A stretch of 64,000 bases of DNA from Hippasteria phrygiana (Eukaryota; Echinodermata; Asteroidea; Valvatida; Goniasteridae), in the NCBI GenBank assembly GCA_037893225.1, contig JAZGUH010000327.1, positions 62,001 to 126,000 of the forward strand, written 5' to 3'. The notes beneath the pieces were generated by a model. It worked only from the letters and a program-made list of their open reading frames with translations, ran no database searches and was not told the DNA's origin. The position numbers and the translations under genes were made by a program. The stretch's first letter is position 1. Each line of letters starts with the position of its first letter. This document shows, piece after piece, positions 23,371-64,000 of this stretch.

Positions 23371-25205
23371 CCTTTAGCCTTTATTAGTCAAGGCGCGCGT
23401 GGCTACCCGCCGGCCGGACGAGTGGCGCGCCTTGGACATGCTGGCACTCGAAAGCCTTTAGTCAAGGCGCGCGTGGCTACCTGGAAGCGTGACGCGCCTC
23501 ATCCGCTCGACGGTTAAAAACGAGCGCCGTTTTTCTCTGGGTTTTTTCGCCATCCAAGAACGCAAAACTTTGAACAGGTCAGTGAAACGATATTTCCTAT
23601 AAAACACTAACCGCCAAATCCGCCCAAAATTGCAACAATGACCAATCATGTGCACAGTGGCGTAGCCAGGCTCTTCCTAGAGGGAGGGCATGGCTATTTT
23701 CAAGGGGGGGGGGGGGGATTCGCTATAGTAACGCATATCACAATTTTCCAGGGGGGGGGGGGGGGGCAAGAGACCTCGACGTTACCATCCCCCCCCCCTA
23801 ATTTCCAGCTTTGGATGATTTTTTTAAAAGGGAAATAAAGTCCGAAATCTCATAGCGTTAACCCGGCCCGGCATGATCACCGAATCTCACCCTATGCTAT
23901 TTTGTTTCTGTGATGGGGATATCTGAAAGACAGGGTCTTTGTTACGCCACTATGTACCACTGGTAGTGATTCGTTCTGCATTGAGAGATATGCGACGCCG
24001 TGCTCAGATTTATAAGAGAAAACGGGGGACATGTTGAGGGCGGGGGACGTGGTGATGTAGGCTAAGTGTTAATTATTTAAGACAGAATAATCATTCGGTT
24101 CAGGAGAAAATCTTTCTTTTGTTTTGTTCAGCCTGGCTATTAATCGATCAGCAATCATTGCGTCACAAAATGACTCAAGGTCCTCACCTGAGCCTTTTCA
24201 ATTTTTTTTCATTTCTCAGTCAACCGAAGAAATTATCAAGATGTCATTTGAAAGAGGAGATCCGGGTCTATCACAGGAAATATCCCTCCTTAGTGCATGA
24301 AATCGGTTTCGTTTTTTATCCACCCTGTATAGCGTATTGACTACACACGCAAAACATTGACCGATCAGAAATGACTCCTCTTACTAATGACGCAAAATTG
24401 CCAAAATAATCTTGACTAGCTCCCAAGACAACTATTTAATAAGTTATACCAATTTGAGTGAAAGTGGAAAAACAAGCAATATTTTCTTCCCTTTCGCGAA
24501 ACCGCACTTCAACTCGCCACTAAGAAAAAAAGATAAACCCACGCTATTTGTTTTAGTTGTCTCGGCGGTCTCGTATTTTTGCCGGCTCCTGAATACTGTA
24601 GCGTCGACCGTGCGCGGGACTCCAATACACCTGAAAAGAACTCTCCGGCACACTTTCTTTAGGATATCAAGGCTCTAGGCCGTTTATTCGAGCACAAAAC
24701 ACACTCAGGACTTCACACAAAATGGGGGGAATCGCAGACTGCCTGTTGCTAGGGGAAACGGGTCACTGCGCGTGCGCAGCATGGCAACGGGCCTTCCAGC
24801 CGACCAGCAGGGGCTCTGCTACAACCGCCCTGCTGTGGTACCAGTCTAGCGCCCTCCGCCGACCGACCGGCACCGGCGCTACAATACTTCAGATTAAGCC
24901 TTCCGATTTGACAATCTGTAATACACTGACATTGCGAGAAAAAAATAATCAAGATTTTTAGCATGCCTTATGCGGCGGCGTTGGGAAGCTAGTCAGCTGG
25001 ATTTGACACGACGTCATCATGTAGATTTTTATTGCGGGCCAATCAGCGATGCGTAGGCGCAGGCCTACTATTAGCTTTGTGGAGGCGCTGTGGGCTAGTG
25101 CGCAGGGTGAATGAGCAGTGTAAAATAGGGCCTAATTTTGGTACATGTATACAGTATAATACCAGGCTAATTAACAAAACCTCAATTCATTTAACCTACA
25201 AGGCT
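23371..25205. other. Intergenic stretch
   Basis: No gene recognised. It includes a direct repeat of AAGGCGCGCGTGGCTACC at about 23391 and 23464, and poly-G/poly-C slippage tracts at 23705-23800. GC-rich sequence at 24720-24900 has no conserved frame. Confidence 0.4.
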
Positions 25206-25925
25206 ACATAATAATAATAATAATAATAATATAACAATAAAGAGCATTTATTAGGCGCTATACAAAGAACAGAGCGCCTTACAAAGACATCTATTTAAAG
25301 AAAATTGAAACAAATATGACACAACAAGAACCAGACTGGGAAGACAAACATTATCATTGATCCGGGAAAAGGGTATGTCTTAAGGAGACGTTTGAAAACA
25401 GTCACCGACTCCGCCTCTCTCAAGTAGACCGACGGTAGCTCATTCCACAGACGGGGGGAAGCCACAGAAAAGGAGTTATCTCCGCCCTTCCTTCTGTATC
25501 TTGTAACAGAAAGCCTATAGTCTTATCAGAAGATGAGCGGAGTCGGTGCCTGTGAGCATCGGGAACGTTGGTGTTGTGTAATATATCAATCAGATATGAC
25601 GGGGCTTGAGCGTGAAGAATTTTATATACCAAAGTGAGCAGTTTGAATGAAATCCTATCTTTAACCGGGAGCCAATGCAGCTCTGCCAACAGGCCGGCAG
25701 AAGGCATGTCTCGTCTACATGCGAAGACCAGCCGGGCAGCCTTATTTTGCAGGTGCTGTAGCCGCTTGAGGTCTACTTCGCGCGCTCCAAACATAAGGGA
25801 ATTGGCATAGTCCAGGCGGGACAGAACCAGACCTCTGACGGCGTGATGGCAGGCATCACGTGTAATGAACTGGCGAATTAATACGCCACAGGTTGTGTAT
25901 GTGGAAATTAACAATTCTACATATG
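25206..25925 (-). mobile_element. 3' fragment of an L2/CR1-type LINE
   Basis: The minus-strand frame contains FITRDACHHAVRGLVLSRLD, YANSLMFG, LQHLQNKAARLVF and LLAELHWLPVKDRISFKLL, the C-terminal reverse-transcriptase blocks of this clade. The 3' end is an (ATT)n tail at 25208-25231. It is 5'-truncated. Confidence 0.88.
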
Positions 25926-26516
25926 GAGGAAACATGATGTGACATGGGTGACTCCCAAGGCGAGTTGGGGGGGGGGGGGGGGTGTCAATATCGACGCCAT
26001 CTATGGGTGAGTTCGGGCGGTCTGTTCTTAACACGAGTTCCCTAGTTGTTCTTGCGCCCGAACGGCGGGAACGCGACCCGCAAACATTGCACTCGGAACA
26101 AGATCACACACCACCTATACCAGTCGGGGGTTTGCAAGAACATGACGTGATTTGACGCGACTTAGAAGACGACCAAAGATGGCGCATGATTTGACGAAGC
26201 ATGAAAGTCGGCGTAATGTTGCCTAAAATTCCCTTCCAAACGTTTTGAAATCAAAGCTTTTTCTGAACAAACTAGGGGAAAATGCAGTCTAAATATTGTG
26301 CTTCCGTTAAATTATTTTGCATCTGAAATTCAGGTTTATGAAACGAATGCCTGAATAACGTCATGGGCGCAGCCATTACATTTTGCATGGTTACCAGCGA
26401 TGGATGGCGCTCTTGGCTATCAGACGTTCTTTGGCGTTCGAGCGGCCGGAACACGAACGAAGACACGAGTTGTTTTTGAGCAAACAAGAACAACTCGCCC
26501 GAACTCAGCCCTACAT

Positions 26517-26686
26517 GGCTGGGTTCGGGCGGTCTGTTCTTGACACGCGAAACTCGCTCTCGAGCTCGAACGCCGGGAACGCGACCCAAGAACATTGCAC
26601 TCGGAACAGGATAACACACCACCTATTCTTCGGGGTTTTGCAAGAACAAGTTTCGCGTGTCAAGAACAGACCGCCCGAACCCAGCC
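26517..26686. mobile_element. 170-bp MITE with perfect 37-bp inverted ends
   Basis: 26517-26553 and 26650-26686 are exact inverse complements. A diverged copy of the left end and interior lies just upstream at about 26005-26140. Confidence 0.85.
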
Positions 26687-26735
26687 AGTCGTTCGCACTT
26701 CAACTTCAGTGCTCATAGACAATTTCGCAAAAAAG

Positions 26736-26857
26736 AAATACCGCCTGTTTGAGACGTCACAATGGTAAAAAGGCATTGTGGGAAGGAAATAGCAGTCTCA
26801 TTCCTTCCCACAATCCCTTTTAACCAATGTGACGTACGTCTCAACCAGTCGGTATTT
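26736..26857. mobile_element. Foldback MITE
   Basis: AAATACCGCCTGTTTGAGAC... is mirrored by ...GTCTCAACCAGTCGGTATTT with a few mismatches. Both arms contain GGCATTGTGGGAAGGAA or its inverse. The whole 122-bp unit is a hairpin. Confidence 0.75.
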
Positions 26858-26862
26858 ATATT

Positions 26863-27739
26863 TGGGAAGAAGTCTATGCGCTATACGACGTACGTCATGA
26901 ACCAATCAACCAACCACCAGTTAACCATTGGTCCTTGATCGAACTTGCTCCTCTGGTTTCCGCTATGATATTCTTATTGAAAACCCAATTATCGAGAGTC
27001 GGCAAACAGACAAAGCAATCGCACTACTGGTATCCAAATGAACGAGGAGCACGGTGCGCGTACTCCCCGTGGACGGTGTGGTTGCTATGTGGACAGCGCC
27101 ATCTTTTGGTGGCGCACGGAGACGACGCGACCGTGACAATTCCCTATTTCACAGATGAAAAAAAGTTACTAATTAGGCCTACGCTCTGGGTCAGTCACAT
27201 GCGGCTGGCTTGCCCACCAGCCTAATCGTAGATATACGAAAATAATTCCCGCAGACCAGTCACTAACATAAACCTATACCTCGCTCTTCCTCCATGGCTC
27301 AACAGAGTCCTTTGTCCTCCAAGCTTTCCAGCATTGAAAAAATAATGAAAAGAACGAGGGATGACTCTTGCTGTCATAACAAATCCCGCTTTCCCCTTCC
27401 CATCAAATGAGTTCTGACTCACTCGGCGTTTTCTTGGAATGATCAAACTAATTTAAAATCAACTGATCATTCCCTGAACTTTGCCTGTACATACCTGTTC
27501 TTCCTTGCTATTTTCTCATTTAAAAGCACTTCATCATTATCTTTACAAAAATAACACAAAGTTCAACCATAAATTTAAAATCCGTTGGTCAAGGCCCTGA
27601 ACCTAAACTCCATCCCATTGACTCGAACACGTAAAAATAAAAACTGCGCATGTATGATTACGCCCCCCCCTCCCATCAATAAACACAAAAGCATGGTATT
27701 TTTTTCTTCAAAACACTTTATAGCAGTTTCCGAGAAATA
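26863..27739. other. Intergenic stretch
   Basis: I see no gene, tRNA or clear repeat. Ordinary non-coding sequence with a short CCCCCCCC run near 27663. Confidence 0.4.
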
Positions 27740-28110
27740 AGCACATTAAAGGTAGTATACATGATTTGTTTTTGCTGTAATTTTCAGAAATAAATGGATT
27801 GGGAGTTAGTATTTTATAGTTTGGTATATAGCAAATACTGTAACACTGACCTGTTGTGTAAAGTTTTGTGTGCATAGATACTGGGAAAACAGGGAGAAAA
27901 ACGAGTGCTGTGGTCGTCTGGTTCCTCACTTCCCTGACAATACTTTAGACAAAACGGAGCATTTATAGATGTCAGGAAATTATCAGGGGAACTGGACTAT
28001 TTCCAACGATTGTCGGCCGACAATCGTTGGAAAACGATGTAAATTTCCACTTTTCTTGAAAACGACGCCGCACCAGGTGCCGTGATTTCACAGGATGCTT
28101 GAGACAGTCG
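27740..28110. repeat. Hairpin repeat family, long copy 3
   Basis: Begins ATTAAAGGTAGTATACATG. It contains a perfect 34-bp palindrome at 28000-28033 centred on CGGCCG, and ends with the inverse of the CCTGTGAAAT block. Its left part (27750-27820) recurs inverted at about 3730-3795. Confidence 0.75.
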
Positions 28111-28690
28111 GTAGTTTTGTTTTTCGATGTTTGCAAAATGATGTACACTACATTTAATCTCGGTTTCCTTCAAGACATACAGTTATATGCCCCAAATTAT
28201 TCATACACATGCCAAATTCGGGGTAAGCCTATTGTGAATCATTTTATTTATTATTTCTACTTTTATGCCAATGATGTGAAACCGAAATATATGTAGATTT
28301 GTACATGCCAACTAAAAGTCATTAAGTAAAGCCTAAGTTCCGCCAATCCAGCTTTTATGTATGAGAGAAAAGCAAACTACCAGATTTTCCATAGGGTATG
28401 AATAATTTTGGACATAACTGTAGATGACACGACTGCAGCCACTTGCAGAAAATTATATATACATCACGACAACCTGCAGTGAGTGACCACGCAGAAGGTT
28501 CATGTGGAATGCACTGCATGCTATAGACCTAACAGTAGTGCAATACTACAAATAGGCCTAAATATTCTGCGTGTGGAAATTTGCAAGAGATAAAAAAACT
28601 GAACAGGAAGGAATTCCAGATTACGTGTACATGTCAGCTACAAAAAGAAATCAGAAACTTAAATCTGGAGGGAAAAAAAAAAAAAACATT

Positions 28691-28763
28691 TGGAGAATCC
28701 GGGTATCGATCCCGGTACCTCTCACATGCTAAGCGAGCGCTCTACCACTTGAGCTAATCCCCC
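28691..28763 (-). tRNA. tRNA-Ala (anticodon AGC)
   Basis: A 73-nt cloverleaf on the minus strand. The acceptor GGGGGAT pairs with ATTCTCC. The D arm is GCTCAAGTGGTAGAGC. The anticodon arm is CTCGC-TTAGCAT-GTGAG with AGC in place, and the T arm is CCGGGATCGATACCCGG. The internal A and B boxes are intact and no intron is present. All stems pair, unlike the SINE heads elsewhere in the window, so this is likely a real gene. It lies about 570 bases upstream of the SMC3 start, on the opposite strand. Confidence 0.92.
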
Positions 28764-29331
28764 ATGTAAACGATTGGAAGAAATGTAACACTATAAACTG
28801 TGTATAGCTATTGTTAGACTGGTAAACGTACGTACTGCAAGTACGTATTACCTGCAATAGCTGGTACTACTACTAGTCAGTCATTCTGTCGTTCAAGTAT
28901 ACAAAAGGTGTACCGGTACCGCACCATGTGCCACAAATGGGTGAATCTTGTTTTTCTGGTGAATTACAATACCTTTCATTAATTAAATAGAAGGAATACA
29001 ATTTTCACATTAACGAAATGACATTTTGAAATGATAACGCTCTTGAATAATTTTCGTTTTACGCCCAATTTGAACAAGATTTTACACTCAAACAAGCAAA
29101 CTGTCTGTCCCTCACTATACAAAAATACCTATAATAAATGGAAGCGACCATAATCCAGAAGCGCGCCATTTTGGTTTTGTGCTTAATTTTCGCGGAGTTG
29201 TACGTGGTTGTCATATTTTTCCTACATTTGGAGGTTCTGCGATGACTGATTTCTTATTTCTTTCTTCGCGATATTGTTTTGATTCAATTTTAAGAAGTTG
29301 GTGCTGAAGAAATTCCTCACTACCAGGGAAA
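28764..29331 (+). promoter_or_regulatory. SMC3 upstream region with YY1-like and E2F-like motifs
   Basis: GCGCGCCATTTTGG at about 29161 fits a YY1 site, and ATTTTCGCGG at about 29187 resembles an E2F site; both are common at cell-cycle genes. They lie 140-170 bases before the SMC3 ATG. No TATA box is seen. The transcription start is unknown. Confidence 0.4.
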
Positions 29332-63311
<33,980 letters not shown>

Positions 63312-63795
63312 TTTAACGTAACGACACAACATGCATACAGCGGCATTCAACTGTTTTCGCACATGTACGTAGCCTCTGTTTGAGCCTGAAAGGATGTATT
63401 GCAGCAATAAGCGCACGTGTATAAGGATCACTGTGCGAACCTGCGTCTTGAGAAAAGGCTAGTCAAAAAGACGCGCATGCGTAGTTATAGTTTCAAAGCC
63501 GGGTTAGTGGGCAACACCGTGATTTGTAAGCAAGTGATTTCAATGTGGTATATATACGACGTTCGTGAAAAATTGAAATAGGTGATCTCAATGCTCTTGT
63601 CGGGTGCAAAGTTGTGTGACGTTCTATGATTTGTAGAAGTATTTGCCGTACGCTAGAATTTCAGACGTTTGGGTTGCCACTTTCTCATAAGAAAGTGGCC
63701 AGGAAATGCCTCTAGAATCTAGACGCCGTAAGGGCGTCGCGCGCTACGCGCTCGCATTGTGTCTGCCGCCCTGCTAAAATTTCAGGCCGTGGAGA
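63312..63795. repeat. Inverted copy of the 30610-31160 repeat
   Basis: Inverse complement of that segment with a short deletion near 63715-63725. It is followed by unique sequence to the window end. Confidence 0.75.
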
Positions 63796-64000
63796 ACACT
63801 GCGTCTCTGAGGTGGGGATTTGGTCACGTTTTTAAAGTTCCAGGGTGGGGATTTTGGTTATCATACACGAGGGATATAAATACATGTGTGTTGTATTATA
63901 ATATAAACCCGATGGCATTTTTTACAAGCCCTACAATGCGCACATGTTTGTTCGATCCTTTTGCCAGGCGTTTTTAATTTTTAATCGAAACAGGAAGCAT

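Overview
The window is nuclear DNA of an animal, most likely a marine invertebrate. It holds two intron-rich, single-copy eukaryotic genes with GT-AG introns, many short palindromic and MITE-like repeats, tRNA-derived SINEs, 3' fragments of LINEs, and frequent acatgta-type runs. I cannot name the species. The density of non-autonomous repeats is the kind seen in lancelets, echinoderms, hemichordates and lophotrochozoans.

Host layout. SRP72 (72 kDa subunit of the signal recognition particle) lies on the minus strand. Twelve coding exons can be placed between 15275 and position 1, where the gene leaves the window (394 codons visible). A 14-kb repeat-filled intergenic region (15276-29331) separates it from SMC3 (cohesin ATPase), which runs divergently on the plus strand. 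SMC3 exon 1 is only 15 coding bases at 29332-29346. Exons 2 to 6 follow at 50312-50387, 56015-56053, 57711-57850, 60786-60865 and 61715-61793. They join in frame to 143 codons, including the P-loop, and the gene continues beyond the window. A tRNA-Ala(AGC) gene lies on the minus strand at 28691-28763.

Main finding. SMC3 intron 1 (about 21 kb) carries a complete 12,973-bp virus-like element at 32416-45388, flanked by a 7-bp direct repeat (TAGTCTA). It has 4,904-bp terminal inverted repeats that are nearly identical. Each arm carries an intact 1,398-codon family B DNA polymerase of the Polinton/adintovirus-like, presumably protein-primed type. The 3.2-kb core between the arms encodes a homologue of the poxvirus/giant-virus late transcription factor VLTF3, a divergent PCNA-like sliding clamp, and a small protein with two copies of a cysteine-rich zinc-binding module. 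The core genes lie between arrays of an approximately 11-bp satellite. No capsid, packaging ATPase, protease, integrase or recognisable transposase is present.

How the parts may work together (inference). Polymerase plus clamp would be a replication module, and VLTF3 a transcription module of nucleocytoplasmic-virus ancestry. Two of the three distinct translation starts examined closely (PolB and VLTF3) sit in a TAAATG context, like poxvirus late promoters. The absence of capsid and integrase suggests a capsid-less replicon, or a satellite that uses another virus or element for packaging and insertion. All ORFs are open and the arms differ very little, so the insertion is probably recent or the arms are homogenised by gene conversion.

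The remaining sequence is introns and intergenic DNA. It contains MITE-like foldback elements with long perfect inverted ends, four members of a hairpin family whose stems have changed compensatorily, several minisatellites, three LINE reverse-transcriptase remnants, a decayed repeat-family ORF, and an approximately 2.1-kb nested insertion with TGCAGGGAC ends.
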